64,000 nt of DNA from JACKAQ01 sp965227145 (GCA_965227145.1 OZ245730.1:5580001-5644000), one strand, 5' to 3'. Numbered from the stretch's first letter, positions 44,648 through 54,103 are shown. The notes: generated by a model not told the origin, from the sequence alone. Numbers and translations are program-made.

Positions 44648-45760
44648 TTAGTCCAACCGAATCGGCATAAGGAGCATGAGCTGCGTTTCGTTTTCCGGGG
44701 AAGTGCCGGGTGCCAGCAGCACCGCATAATCCGGGCGGAGGAGCCGCAGCACAACTTCTTCGGCATCCACGTGGCGCAGCACATTTTGCAAATAGCGGCT
44801 GTTAAAGCCGATTGAAAAGCTCTCGCCGGTAAATTCGCAGGGGATTTCTTCGGTAGCTTCGCCGCCGCAATCCATATCTTCCGCCTGCACCTGAATATGA
44901 TCGGGGTTGATGTTCAACACCACTTTCGCGGTGATGGGATTGGAAAACAGCGAAACCCGTTTTACCGATGCCAGAAAATCCGATGCGTTAAGTGTCAATG
45001 AAAAATTGCTTTCGCTCGGGATAACCCGATTGTAATCCACATAATTTTCTTCGATGAGCCGGGCATACAGCTGGGTATTTTCCATGTGAAAACGGGCATG
45101 GCGACCGCCGAGCGTGAGGGCGGTGAGTCCCTGTCCTTCCAGGCTGCGCAGCACAAAATTGAGCGCGCGGGTGGAAATGATCGCGTTGATTGCATCTTCC
45201 GGCAGCGCCGTATCTTCGTAAGTGAGCATGCCCAAACGGTGGCCGTCCGTTGCCACGGCGCGGATCTGTTTATCGCCGATTTCGAAGAAAACACCGGTGA
45301 GCGCCGGGCGTAGTTCGTCTGACGAACAGGCGAAAATGGTTTTTTCCACCAAACGCTTCAGCACATCGTTGGGGAGCACAATTTCTTTAATCGCTTCCAG
45401 TTGCGGGCGTTTGGGAAATTCATCGGGATTTTCGCCGCCCACTTTGTATTCGCCAAAACTGGAGCGCAATTTCAACCGGTTGTTGGCGCCGGATTCAAAC
45501 GTCAGTTCCACATTGGGCAATTCCCGGACGATGTCGTGAATCAATCGTCCCGGAAGGGCAATGCGGCCTTCTTCTTCTATTTCCGCACGAACGTTGGATG
45601 CAATGGTAATTTCGAGATCCGTAGCGATCAATTGCAGTTGACCGTCTTCTGCGATGAACAAAATATTTTGCGTAATCGCGATCGTCGATCGCTGGGGGAT
45701 TACGTTGGCAACCTTTTGAATGGCCTCGTAAATTTCATCTCTTTGAATGCTGAATTTCAT
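44648..45760 (-). CDS. dnaN: DNA polymerase III sliding clamp (beta subunit), 370 aa
   Basis: Ring-shaped processivity clamp. N-terminus MKFSIQRDEIYEAIQKVANV, then TIAITQNILFIAEDGQLQLIATDLE. The middle has PNVELTFESGANNRLKLRS and DEFPKRP; the end is ENETQLMLLMPIRLD. The ATG at 45760 has GGAG 7 nt upstream and matches the family start; the longer frame adds 34 atypical residues. First gene of the block. dnaA, which often precedes it, is not in the window. Confidence 0.96.
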   Translation of the reverse strand: MKFSIQRDEIYEAIQKVANVIPQRSTIAITQNILFIAEDGQLQLIATDLEITIASNVRAEIEEEGRIALPGRLIHDIVRELPNVELTFESGANNRLKLRSSFGEYKVGGENPDEFPKRPQLEAIKEIVLPNDVLKRLVEKTIFACSSDELRPALTGVFFEIGDKQIRAVATDGHRLGMLTYEDTALPEDAINAIISTRALNFVLRSLEGQGLTALTLGGRHARFHMENTQLYARLIEENYVDYNRVIPSESNFSLTLNASDFLASVKRVSLFSNPITAKVVLNINPDHIQVQAEDMDCGGEATEEIPCEFTGESFSIGFNSRYLQNVLRHVDAEEVVLRLLRPDYAVLLAPGTSPENETQLMLLMPIRLD

Positions 45761-46102
45761 GATCGTACTCCGCAGGATTTTTGCTTGTGAAAAACTTTCC
45801 AAAATACATAATTTTTGGTCTTTTTCCAAACAAAATATACGCAAACGATTGCAGAACGCCATCTAAAATAAGGAAATTATTTGCGGATTTCAACAAGTTT
45901 TAGTGAATTTTTGTATAGTATTTATCCGGCAGGTTGTCCGTTGGCGTATCGATCGCGAAAAACCCGGTTTTCGCCCTGAAAATATGAACAAAATATCACT
46001 GTCTCGAAAACCTGCCCGGCTTGTCCGGCGGGCAAATAATATTTGTCATCCTGCGGCAAAATCGCTAAACTTTGTAATCACAAAATTAGCGGGGATGCAC
46101 CG

Positions 46103-47413
46103 ATGAGCAATGAATATTTGGCACCGCAAGATGCCGGAAAACTGCAGCAGGAAAACCTGCGATTGCGTCGCGCGGTAGATGAGTTGACCGTGCTGAATGA
46201 AATTGCCACCACCATCAATTCAACCATGAATCTGGACAGCATCATCGGATTGATGGTCAAAAAATGTGTGAAACATTTAAATGTGGAACAGGCAGCTGTT
46301 TCGCTGCTGGATGCGGGAAATGCCGAAAATTCCAATCCGCTGCAAACAATGGTCCGGCAGGCGGATACCTCCAATCCGGTGCTCCCTTACCGGCTGGATG
46401 CGCAATTGACCGGTTGGGTGCTCAAAAACAGCAAACCGCTGTTGGTGAACGATTTGGCAAATGACGACCGGTTCGGCCGACTGGCATCGGCGGATGCGCC
46501 GCAGTTTCGCTCACTGCTTTCTGTGCCGCTGCTGTCGCGCGGGGAAATTCGCGGGGTAATTTCGGTGTTCAACAAAAAATCCGGCGATTTTACTGCGGAA
46601 GACCAGCGGTTGCTGTCGATTATCGCGGCGCAATCGACACAGGTGATCGACAACGCAAGGCTACTGGAAGAACAGCAGGCGCTCATTCGCGTTCGCGAAG
46701 AAATGCGGCTGGCGAGAGACATCCAGATCAAGCTGTTGCCGCAATCCGCGCCGGCGTTTCCCGGTTTCGATATCGCCGGAAAAGCCATTCCCGCAAAGGA
46801 AGTCGGCGGCGATTGTTACGATTTTATCCCGCTGGATAACGACCGGCTGCTGTTTTCGATTGGCGACATCACCGGAAAAGGTTTGCCCGCAGCGATGCTG
46901 ATGGCAAATACCCAGGCAACCATTCGCAGCCTTGCGCTGGGATTTCCCGAACCGGCGGAGTGCATCCGGTTGGCAAACCGGTTGGTGCATGCCAGCACCG
47001 ATTCCGGCAAATTTGTAACGATGTTTTTGGGCGTGCTCGACAAACGCAAAAAAACGCTCACTTACTGCAACGCCGGTCACGATGCGCCGTTTTTGCAGCG
47101 TGCGGACGGCACGGTTGTGCAATTGCAAACCGGCGGTATTGTGCTGGGATTTTTAGGAAATTTCGTGTTTCAGCAGGAAGTGATTGAGCTGACCTTCGGC
47201 GATAAACTGGTGATTACCACCGACGGCATCACCGAGGCGATGAACGCCAACGATGAGGAATTCGGCGAGGATCAACTGGTGGATTTGCTGGCGAAAAATT
47301 ACGCGCTGGATTCGCTGCAAACCATCGAAACTGTTTTTTCTACCGTAAACGCACACGCCAACGGCACGCCGCAATCGGACGATATGACGATGATTGTAAT
47401 CCGGATGATGTAA
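46103..47413 (+). CDS. GAF-domain PP2C-type (SpoIIE/RsbU) protein phosphatase, 436 aa
   Basis: Cytoplasmic signalling Ser/Thr phosphatase, probably acting on an anti-sigma-antagonist. A short coiled coil (LQQENLRLRRAVDELTVL) leads into a GAF sensor domain (about residues 30-185, SLLSVPLLSRGEIRGVISVF), then the linker REEMRLARDIQIKLLPQ and the PP2C-SpoIIE catalytic domain: KEVGGDCYDFIPL, IGDITGKGLPAAMLMA, YCNAGHDAPFL, TTDGITEAMN and QSDDMTMIVIR. ATG 46103 is chosen over 46043 because the family-like sequence starts there. Divergent from dnaN across about 340 bp. Confidence 0.9.
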   Translation: MSNEYLAPQDAGKLQQENLRLRRAVDELTVLNEIATTINSTMNLDSIIGLMVKKCVKHLNVEQAAVSLLDAGNAENSNPLQTMVRQADTSNPVLPYRLDAQLTGWVLKNSKPLLVNDLANDDRFGRLASADAPQFRSLLSVPLLSRGEIRGVISVFNKKSGDFTAEDQRLLSIIAAQSTQVIDNARLLEEQQALIRVREEMRLARDIQIKLLPQSAPAFPGFDIAGKAIPAKEVGGDCYDFIPLDNDRLLFSIGDITGKGLPAAMLMANTQATIRSLALGFPEPAECIRLANRLVHASTDSGKFVTMFLGVLDKRKKTLTYCNAGHDAPFLQRADGTVVQLQTGGIVLGFLGNFVFQQEVIELTFGDKLVITTDGITEAMNANDEEFGEDQLVDLLAKNYALDSLQTIETVFSTVNAHANGTPQSDDMTMIVIRMM

Positions 47414-47417
47414 ATCT

Positions 47418-47492
47418 CCCGGTGGTTGAGCGGAGTATTTCCCGGTGGTTGAGCGGAGTATTTCCCGGTGGTTGAGCGGAGCCGAAACCACC
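47418..47492. repeat. 23-bp tandem repeat, about three copies, ending in an inverted repeat
   Basis: Units at 47418-47440 and 47441-47463 (CCCGGTGGTTGAGCGGAG plus TATTT) are identical. A third partial unit from 47464 runs into GCCGAAACCACC, so GGTGGTT and AACCACC can pair. It lies between convergent genes. The segment TGAGCGGAGCC also occurs at 33120-33130. Confidence 0.85.
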
Positions 47493-47499
47493 CGAAACA

Positions 47500-48321
47500 T
47501 TACTCCAGCACCGTCACGGTCAGCGAGCTGTGATCGGAAATATGATCGATAAAATCCTTCCGTTCGTTGCCGGAAAGCTGGTTCCACCCGCGAACCGATA
47601 CGAACTGCGGGTTGTTCGCCACATCTTTGCCCACCGCTGCAAACAAAATACTCGTCGATGCCACCACGTGATCCAGATTGGATTGCAGCCGCAAATTGTT
47701 GAACGTTTCCGGCTCGTTTTTGGGTAACACTGTCATTCCGGTTTTGCTGCCGACGCTGTCCAGCGTGACAATTTCATCGATTGCGGAAACGCGTTGATCG
47801 GATTTCCGGCGGGTGGGAAAGTTCAAACCCATCGTGTTCAAATCGCCGAGAACGATGAACGGCGCATTCTCCGATTTCCCGATGACATTCAGCGTTTTTT
47901 TCAGCCGCCAGATTTTATCGAACATCTCCTGCCGATTCCCGAAATCCGCCGCTTCTGTGCCGCTATCTGTGTGTAAAAACAGGATGTTATACAGCTTCCC
48001 CAAATATTTTACCGTCAGCAATGCGCCGGGGCGCAGAAACGGATTGTACACCTTAAACTCGCGTTTTTGGGTGAAAATGACCGTCTCGAACTTATCCTTC
48101 CGGTAACCGACCAGAATCTCTTTGTTTTGGCTGCCCTGCGTCAAATGGAAATTGTAGCCGGGAAAATAGTTGTCCACCAAATCGATGATGTCCATATTTT
48201 CCACCTCAAATAACCCGATCACGTCCGGCTCATCCGTTTTGATATGATCCACCACACGCGGCACTCGTTCGCTGCTGCCTTTAAACGCTTCCACATTCCA
48301 CGATAATATTTTAAAGCTCAT
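47500..48321 (-). CDS. Endonuclease/exonuclease/phosphatase (EEP) family hydrolase, 273 aa
   Basis: Metal-dependent phosphoesterase fold. Visible: LSWNVEAFKG (Asn), DVIGLFEVEN (Glu), LFLHTDSG, FIVLGDLNTMG (Asp/Asn) and a final DHSSLTVTVLE (Asp-His). No signal peptide. AAGGA is about 8 nt before the ATG. Whether it cuts DNA, RNA or a phospholipid headgroup cannot be told. Confidence 0.88.
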   Translation of the reverse strand: MSFKILSWNVEAFKGSSERVPRVVDHIKTDEPDVIGLFEVENMDIIDLVDNYFPGYNFHLTQGSQNKEILVGYRKDKFETVIFTQKREFKVYNPFLRPGALLTVKYLGKLYNILFLHTDSGTEAADFGNRQEMFDKIWRLKKTLNVIGKSENAPFIVLGDLNTMGLNFPTRRKSDQRVSAIDEIVTLDSVGSKTGMTVLPKNEPETFNNLRLQSNLDHVVASTSILFAAVGKDVANNPQFVSVRGWNQLSGNERKDFIDHISDHSSLTVTVLE

Positions 48322-48765
48322 GTGCTTTTTCCTTTTTAATGATCGATTTGAGGCACTCCCGAAATATTTGCATAAAAAATAGCGGTCATTTCTGCGAAGG
48401 CAGAAATTTCAAAAATATGCTATTCGGGAAAGTTTTTTGGCTGCCGAAAACATTCAAAAAAATTGGTCATTCCTGCTCCGAAGGAGCGCCTTCGGAGCGG
48501 ATGCAGAAATCTCAAAGTGATCGGCTCGAAACTTTCTCATAAACTATTGATTTTCATCGATTTTCGCGCGCAGCATCGGCTTTCCCCCCACAAAGATGTA
48601 GTGGTAAAATCACACGAATGTTGGCAAATTCTGGCGTAATTGAAAGTGTTAATTTAGTGAAATTGTTTCATCAAAATAATGCGCACGAATGCTGATCTCC
48701 TTTTTCCGCCATCTTTCCGCCGCGCAAACCATCAGAAAATATCCGATAAAATTGAGGAGTTAGTT
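48322..48765. repeat. Intergenic region with two REP-like palindromes
   Basis: 48384-48410 holds a CATTTCTGCGAAGGCAG copy of the CATTCCTGC family. 48465-48513 holds a second copy whose loop is extended by the nested palindrome CTCCGAAGGAGCGCCTTCGG (48476-48496). No gene is supported. GAGGAG before 48766 is the ribosome site of the next gene. Confidence 0.7.
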
Positions 48766-50025
48766 ATGACATTTATCAAATTATATCGCCGTTGGCGAAT
48801 GCGTATTTATTTTGTGCTCGGCACCATTTGGATGCTCAGTGGTTGCGATCCGTTTTCCTGCAAATCCGCACCCACCCAGCCGGGACCCGGTTCCGGCTCG
48901 GATGCATTTGCCGTAAACCACATCGCCCAATGGGACGGCTCCAAATGGAAAAGTCTCGGTAACGGCGTCAGTTCGGTGGAAAACGGTTTTGCCAGCGTAA
49001 ACGCGCTGGATTACGACAGCGGGCGACTGTACGTCGGCGGCACCTTCGATTTTGCGGATGCGAAAGAGTTCAACAGCATCGCGTTTTGGGACGGTGAACA
49101 ATGGCGCGGATTCGGCACTGCAGCCGCACCGGGTGTTACCAAAGATATTTTTTTAACGCCGGGCGATGTTTACGGGTTGGATGCAGATGGCAGCGGCCTG
49201 TATGTCGGGGGTGATTTTAATACGGTGCACAATCCCGTTGGAAATGGGCTGGATTACGAACCGCTTTACGCAGACAATATTGCTTATTTCAGCCTGGCGA
49301 CATCGCTGTGGGATACGCTCGGAAACGGCACAAACGGCACGGTCCGGGCAATTCGCATCGACAACAATTCTGTGTATGTCGGTGGCGAATTCACCGCAAC
49401 GGACGAACTCGCCGGTACGCGCGGGATCGCCAGATGGAACAGCTTCAGCCGCGAGTGGGAAAGCCTCGGCGGCGGAGTGAATGGCGAGGGCAGCGTGCGC
49501 GATATTCTGGTTGACGGCGGTTTAGTTTACATCGGCGGAGATTTTTCCAACGTTGGCAGCAATCCGGCGGCATACAATATCGCCATGTGGAATGGCGAAA
49601 CGTGGGTTTCGCTGGGCAACGGGCCGAACGGAATTGTCAACAAAATTGCCAAAATCGGCACGGAAATTTACGTTGCCGGACAGTTTTTTCTGGAAACGGG
49701 ATTCTATTTATTCGCCAAATGGAACGGGGAAGGCTGGAGCTATTTGGGCGATTCGTATCCGCACGGCGGCGGATTTTACCAGAATATCGGACACGCCGTG
49801 CGCAGCTACAACAGCATGATCGCCACCGGCGGACATTTCCCGGTGATGGGTGAAGTGGCGCTGAACAACGTTGCGGTGGTGAACAACAATGTGTTTCAGG
49901 AATTGAGCGGCGGCGCATACAATGAAATGCAGGAAGAATTCCCCGCGTTTGTGTACGCGTTGGCAGCGAACGGCGGCAATTTGTTTGTCGGTGGAAATTT
50001 CACAATCGTCGGGAAAGCGGAGTGA
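48766..50025 (+). CDS. Beta-propeller lipoprotein, 419 aa
   Basis: Signal peptide with lipobox MLSGC (Cys27). The rest is made of repeated units of the form IAQWDGSKWKSLGNGV, LYVGGTFDFADA, IARWNSFSREWESLGGGV, VYIGGDFSNVG and IAMWNGETWVSLGNGP, that is W-D/N-G-x-W and Y-V/I-GG-x-F motifs of a seven- or eight-bladed propeller. No type IX sorting tail, so it is probably anchored by its lipid. GAGGAG 6 nt before ATG 48766 sets the start. Ligand unknown. Confidence 0.85.
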   Translation: MTFIKLYRRWRMRIYFVLGTIWMLSGCDPFSCKSAPTQPGPGSGSDAFAVNHIAQWDGSKWKSLGNGVSSVENGFASVNALDYDSGRLYVGGTFDFADAKEFNSIAFWDGEQWRGFGTAAAPGVTKDIFLTPGDVYGLDADGSGLYVGGDFNTVHNPVGNGLDYEPLYADNIAYFSLATSLWDTLGNGTNGTVRAIRIDNNSVYVGGEFTATDELAGTRGIARWNSFSREWESLGGGVNGEGSVRDILVDGGLVYIGGDFSNVGSNPAAYNIAMWNGETWVSLGNGPNGIVNKIAKIGTEIYVAGQFFLETGFYLFAKWNGEGWSYLGDSYPHGGGFYQNIGHAVRSYNSMIATGGHFPVMGEVALNNVAVVNNNVFQELSGGAYNEMQEEFPAFVYALAANGGNLFVGGNFTIVGKAE

Positions 50026-50035
50026 CATTTTTTTG

Positions 50036-50067
50036 AATGAGCACCGGGTTTAATCCCTGTGCTCATT
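50036..50067 (+). terminator. Terminator after the propeller lipoprotein
   Basis: AATGAGCAC (50036-50044) pairs perfectly with GTGCTCATT (50059-50067), followed by TTC. Confidence 0.65.
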
Positions 50068-50110
50068 TTCTGCCGAGCGCCTTAGGTGTGGTCTGGCAGT
50101 TTTATTCTGT

Positions 50111-50174
50111 GTCATTCCTGCGAATGCAGGAATCTCCAAAACAGCAGGAGGATTCCGGGACAAGCCCGGAATGA
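50111..50174. repeat. REP-like palindrome pair
   Basis: CATTCCTGCGAATGCAGG (from 50112) is one copy of the CATTCCTGC family. ATTCCGGGACAAGCCCGGAA (50152-50171) is a second palindrome, ending ATGAC. They lie between the propeller gene and the 3' end of addA. Confidence 0.75.
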
Positions 50175-50188
50175 CAGAAAAGCCAAAA

Positions 50189-53100
50189 TCAGGCATCCCG
50201 GTCGGCGGGTAATTTGTCGCCAAATGGTTGAAATTTTTTGATTTGCGCGATGATCCCGGCAAACTTGTTTTTGATCGCATCAACATCTGCGGCTGAGAAA
50301 ACCTGCTCGAACATCTGCTGCGGTTTGAGAAAATACAGCCGCACCCGATACGCCGTTTGCCCCGGAAAAATCTGCGCCAGCAGCAGGGCGTAGCCCTTCA
50401 TTTGCATGGCGTATTTTTCACCGGTTTTTTGCACCTGTCCGGCGGAAATATTGTTGGTTTTGTAATCGATCACTTCCCATTCGCCGCTGCCGTTTTGATA
50501 CACGCGATCCAGCGTTCCGGTGAAAAAATCGTCGGCAATGCGCATGGTCAGGCTCAGTTCGTTGTGAAACGCGGCTGCGCCGAAAATTTCCTGTGCCGTT
50601 TCGCTGGCGATGAACGGCAGCATCAGCGCGGGAATTTCCCGCCGGAAATCCGTGCGCTCCTCTTCGTCAAAAATTTCGTACTGAAAAAACGCATCGTCCA
50701 GCCGGGCGAGCAATTCGCCTTCGTCCGCGGGCAAGCCGTCCTCCAGCATTTTGTGAACAATTTTCCCTTTCAGCAAACTGAGCGCGTCCGCTTCGGCGAA
50801 ACGGGTGAGAAATTCGTAATCGCTCTCAAAAAATCCGCGGTGATAGCGCAAAAAATACGCATCCGGATCGCTGTTGAAAGTGAGCAACTGCGTCGCGGAA
50901 AAGGTGACGCCTTTCGGCGAATCGTCAATTTTGCGGAGGTGCACCGGCAATTCAGATTGCGGCAATTTCCCGTTGATAAAATCATCCAGCGTTTGGCTGT
51001 GCGCATCGAGCGCGGGCAAAATTTCCCGGCGCTGAACTTCGGCAATTTGCACGTTGGGAATGCGGGTGAGCACGTTCAGCGACACACCGTTGTTGGGTTG
51101 AATCCGGAATTCCGGTTTCTGCTCCGCAAAGCCTTCGGTCGCGTCCAGATTGAGCAATCGCGCCAGCCAGTCGAACGCGGTTTCGCCGGCAAAATCCGAT
51201 TTTTCATACGTCCCGGCGAGATACAACTGGTCTTTCGTGCGGGTTGCTGCAACGTAAAACAGGCGCTTCGCTTCGGCAAATTCTTTCTGTTTGTCGCGTT
51301 CGTGAATCAGGTTGAACAAAAACGGCGGCTCCGCTTCGTAATTGCGGAGCGGATTGCGCCATTTTGCGGACAGTCCCCACTCGGCGTCAAATCGATACGG
51401 CGCGCTGTTGCTTTTGCCCTGCTGGCTGAGATATGGCAGCAAAACGATGGGAAATTCCAGCCCTTTCGATTGGTGAATCGTCATAATTTTTACGGTGCTC
51501 TCGTCTTCCAGCGCGATTTGCGCCTCGCCTTCGCGGGGATCGAGATTGAGCGTTTCCCGCAGCGAATCGATAAAATCGGAGAGCGCCATAAATCCGCTTT
51601 GCTCGAAATCGCGGATTTGCTCGATCAATTTATCGAGATTCGCCAGCATTTGTTCGCCGTTCCACTCCGCCGCCAGTGTCGCGCGATACAAGCTTTCCTC
51701 AAAAATTTCGCTGACCAATCGCGACAGCGAGAGGCGATCGCGGCGTTTTTGCCAGCGCAAAATTTGCTGTTGGATGCGTTGCAGCGGTTGGCGATCCATT
51801 TGCGGGTAAATCCCGAAATCGTTAATATTCAACAGTTTACCAAACCAGGTTTTCCCTTTTTCCTGCGCCAGCCAAAACAGCGCCGCATCGGAAATGCCCG
51901 CAAACGGGGAGCGCAGCAGCGCCACCAGCGAGAGGTCGTCCGCCGGATTATCCAGAAATCGCAGCAAATGATACACGTCGAAAATTTCCTGCCGCCGGTA
52001 AAATCCCACTCCGCCGATGGTTTTGAACGGAACGCCGTAGCGCCGCAGCGTGGTTTCCAATTCCGGCAAATGGGTGCGCCGGGGAATGAGAATGGCGATA
52101 TCGCCGGGAAGAATGGACGCGGGCTGTTCAGCGCCGGCAACGCGTTTGGAAATGTGCAGCGGCGGCGGTTCGGGCAGGGTTTCGCCGCTTTCCGGCTGCA
52201 TGGGAATGTTCAGCAGCGTGCAAATGCGCTGCGCGATGTAATCTTCCTGCGAGAGTTTGCGCGCTGCCAGATCTTTTTTGTTCAACGCCGCCAGCTCGAT
52301 GTGCGCGGTGTCCGGCGCGCTGCGCTGGGTTGCCAACGGCTCGTACGCCACGTCGAACGGGTTGTGCAAATCCGTGCCGATGAGCTGCCGGAACAGAAAA
52401 TTGGTGAAATTGTTGATGCCCGGCAGAAAGCGGAAGCTGTCCTGCAGCACCACGTTTCCGGGGTAATTGTCGGGATTTTGGCTGCCGTTGCGCGCCGCAA
52501 ACTGGGTTTTCACGGATTTGAACACCCGAACATCTGCGTTGCGGAAGCCGTAAATCGACTGCTTCGGATCGCCCACAACGAAGAATTTTTTCTCATCCAG
52601 TTGTCCGTCGTGAATGCCCATTTTGCTGATGATGTCCCACTGCAAATCGTTGGTGTCCTGAAATTCGTCCACCATAATATAGCTGTAGCGATGCCGTAAA
52701 TCGTTGCGCACGGCAGTGTGATTTTCCAGCATTTGCAGGGCGTAAATTTGCAGATCGTCAAAATCGAGAAAGCCGCGTTCCTCTTTGCGATCGCGATAAA
52801 TTTGGTTCGCCAACTCGTATAATTTCAACACCATACGCTGATTGTGCAAGCCGAGTTTGTCGAGATCGCCGGGTGCGTTTTCGCCAAAGCGTTTGGCAAA
52901 TTCCGCCAGCGGAACGATGGTTTGGCTGAGATGTTTGAGCGGTTCGAACGCCTCGCCGAGATCGGCTTTTACGCCGATGGGGCGCAAATCGCGTTTGTAC
53001 GCTGTGGCGTCGTTGGTGGTCATCAGCACGGAAAGGGTGAGCAACTGCTGCCAGAGCAGCAAACCGCTGGCGGTGCTGGCGTCGTTCACCAGCACTTCGT

Positions 53101-53902
53101 CAAATAATTGAAATGCGATTTTGCCACCGTCTTTCAGCCGGGATCGCTCCACTTTTGCCGAAAGGATTTCGCGGATAATCGGCAGCAGATCGTGCAGCAG
53201 CGCCTCCGTTCCGACATGTCGTTCCAGCAGCGCAAAAAACTGCGATTCCAGCCATTCGAACATCTGTTCATCGCTTTCGGCAGCCAGTTTTTTTTGCAAT
53301 TGTTGGGATTGGTAGGGTTGGCTGAGCAGCATCGCCAGCGTTCGCCGCAGATCATTTGGCGGCAGTTGGCGGAGCAGTTCGTGCCAGATTTCCGGCGAAA
53401 CGTCGCTGTCGAGGGTGCGTTTGTCCAGCGCTTCGAACACATCGTTGATGGCGTCCTGCACCAGCAAATTTTGCTGCAAATCTCCCGGTACGGAAAAATC
53501 CGGATCAACGCCGGAAGCCACGGCATATTCGCGCAGCAGCCGTGAACAAAATGCGTGAATCGTGGAAATTTGTGCGGAGCTGAGCCGTTCGCGGAGTTCC
53601 AGCAACCGTTCGCGTTTTTGGCTGTCTGTTTCGCTGTCGAGCCGTTCGCGGATCATTCGGGCGACGCGCTCTTTCATTTCCGCAGCCGCTTTTTCCGTGA
53701 AGGTAATCGCCAGCACTTTGCGCACATCCTGATTTTCGTCCAGAATGAGGCGCAGATAGCGCTCCACCAAAATGGTGGTTTTTCCCGATCCCGCACCGGC
53801 AGTGACGGAGATATTTTTGTCCGTCGCCAGCGCCAGTTGCTGATTTTCGGTGAGCTGCGGGCGGGCGGGTTTTTGTGGCGATTTGTCCGCTTCCGTGGAC
53901 AT
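50189..53902 (-). CDS. addA: AddA-like helicase-nuclease (RecB-type), 1237 aa
   Basis: Processes double-strand breaks for RecA. UvrD-type helicase: Walker A TAGAGSGKTTILVERYLRLI (about residues 34-53), LAITFTEKAAAEMKERV, IMVDEFQDTNDLQW (Walker B), VGDPKQSIYGFR, MTIHQSKGLEFPIVLLPYLS and FYVAATRTKDQLYL. The C-terminal PD-(D/E)xK nuclease has Asp1132 (GTLDRVYQ), Asp1146 and Lys1148 (EVIDYKTN). AGGAGG is just before the ATG. The partner AddB is not adjacent; it may lie elsewhere, or the protein may act alone. Confidence 0.9.
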   Translation of the reverse strand: MSTEADKSPQKPARPQLTENQQLALATDKNISVTAGAGSGKTTILVERYLRLILDENQDVRKVLAITFTEKAAAEMKERVARMIRERLDSETDSQKRERLLELRERLSSAQISTIHAFCSRLLREYAVASGVDPDFSVPGDLQQNLLVQDAINDVFEALDKRTLDSDVSPEIWHELLRQLPPNDLRRTLAMLLSQPYQSQQLQKKLAAESDEQMFEWLESQFFALLERHVGTEALLHDLLPIIREILSAKVERSRLKDGGKIAFQLFDEVLVNDASTASGLLLWQQLLTLSVLMTTNDATAYKRDLRPIGVKADLGEAFEPLKHLSQTIVPLAEFAKRFGENAPGDLDKLGLHNQRMVLKLYELANQIYRDRKEERGFLDFDDLQIYALQMLENHTAVRNDLRHRYSYIMVDEFQDTNDLQWDIISKMGIHDGQLDEKKFFVVGDPKQSIYGFRNADVRVFKSVKTQFAARNGSQNPDNYPGNVVLQDSFRFLPGINNFTNFLFRQLIGTDLHNPFDVAYEPLATQRSAPDTAHIELAALNKKDLAARKLSQEDYIAQRICTLLNIPMQPESGETLPEPPPLHISKRVAGAEQPASILPGDIAILIPRRTHLPELETTLRRYGVPFKTIGGVGFYRRQEIFDVYHLLRFLDNPADDLSLVALLRSPFAGISDAALFWLAQEKGKTWFGKLLNINDFGIYPQMDRQPLQRIQQQILRWQKRRDRLSLSRLVSEIFEESLYRATLAAEWNGEQMLANLDKLIEQIRDFEQSGFMALSDFIDSLRETLNLDPREGEAQIALEDESTVKIMTIHQSKGLEFPIVLLPYLSQQGKSNSAPYRFDAEWGLSAKWRNPLRNYEAEPPFLFNLIHERDKQKEFAEAKRLFYVAATRTKDQLYLAGTYEKSDFAGETAFDWLARLLNLDATEGFAEQKPEFRIQPNNGVSLNVLTRIPNVQIAEVQRREILPALDAHSQTLDDFINGKLPQSELPVHLRKIDDSPKGVTFSATQLLTFNSDPDAYFLRYHRGFFESDYEFLTRFAEADALSLLKGKIVHKMLEDGLPADEGELLARLDDAFFQYEIFDEEERTDFRREIPALMLPFIASETAQEIFGAAAFHNELSLTMRIADDFFTGTLDRVYQNGSGEWEVIDYKTNNISAGQVQKTGEKYAMQMKGYALLLAQIFPGQTAYRVRLYFLKPQQMFEQVFSAADVDAIKNKFAGIIAQIKKFQPFGDKLPADRDA

Positions 53903-53940
53903 AAACCTCCTGAATGCGAATGTTAGAGGGTTGGTTGTTA

Positions 53941-54095
53941 CGAGGTAGGGGCGAACGGCTTGCCTGTCCCTTTTGGATTCGCCCTTACTTAAAACAATGC
54001 CAGATTCAGTGGGTTACATCCGGAGATTCCTGCCTTCGCAGGAATGACATCTGGCCGCTGTTGCGAGGTAGGGGCGAACGGCCGTTCGCCCTTAC
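53941..54095. repeat. Cluster of GTAGGGGCGAACGG and CATTCCTGC repeats
   Basis: Two copies of CGAGGTAGGGGCGAACGG start at 53941 and 54064. The second is a palindrome (GGGCGAACGGCCGTTCGCCC, 54072-54091); the first is broken by an inserted spacer before TTCGCCCTTAC. Between them 54023-54049 is a CATTCCTGC-family copy in opposite orientation. No gene is supported here. Confidence 0.8.
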
Positions 54096-54103
54096 ACATT
54101 GGA

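Noticed and set aside
47418..47492. CRISPR array
   Set aside because: Units are contiguous 23-bp tandem copies without variable spacers, and no cas genes are present.
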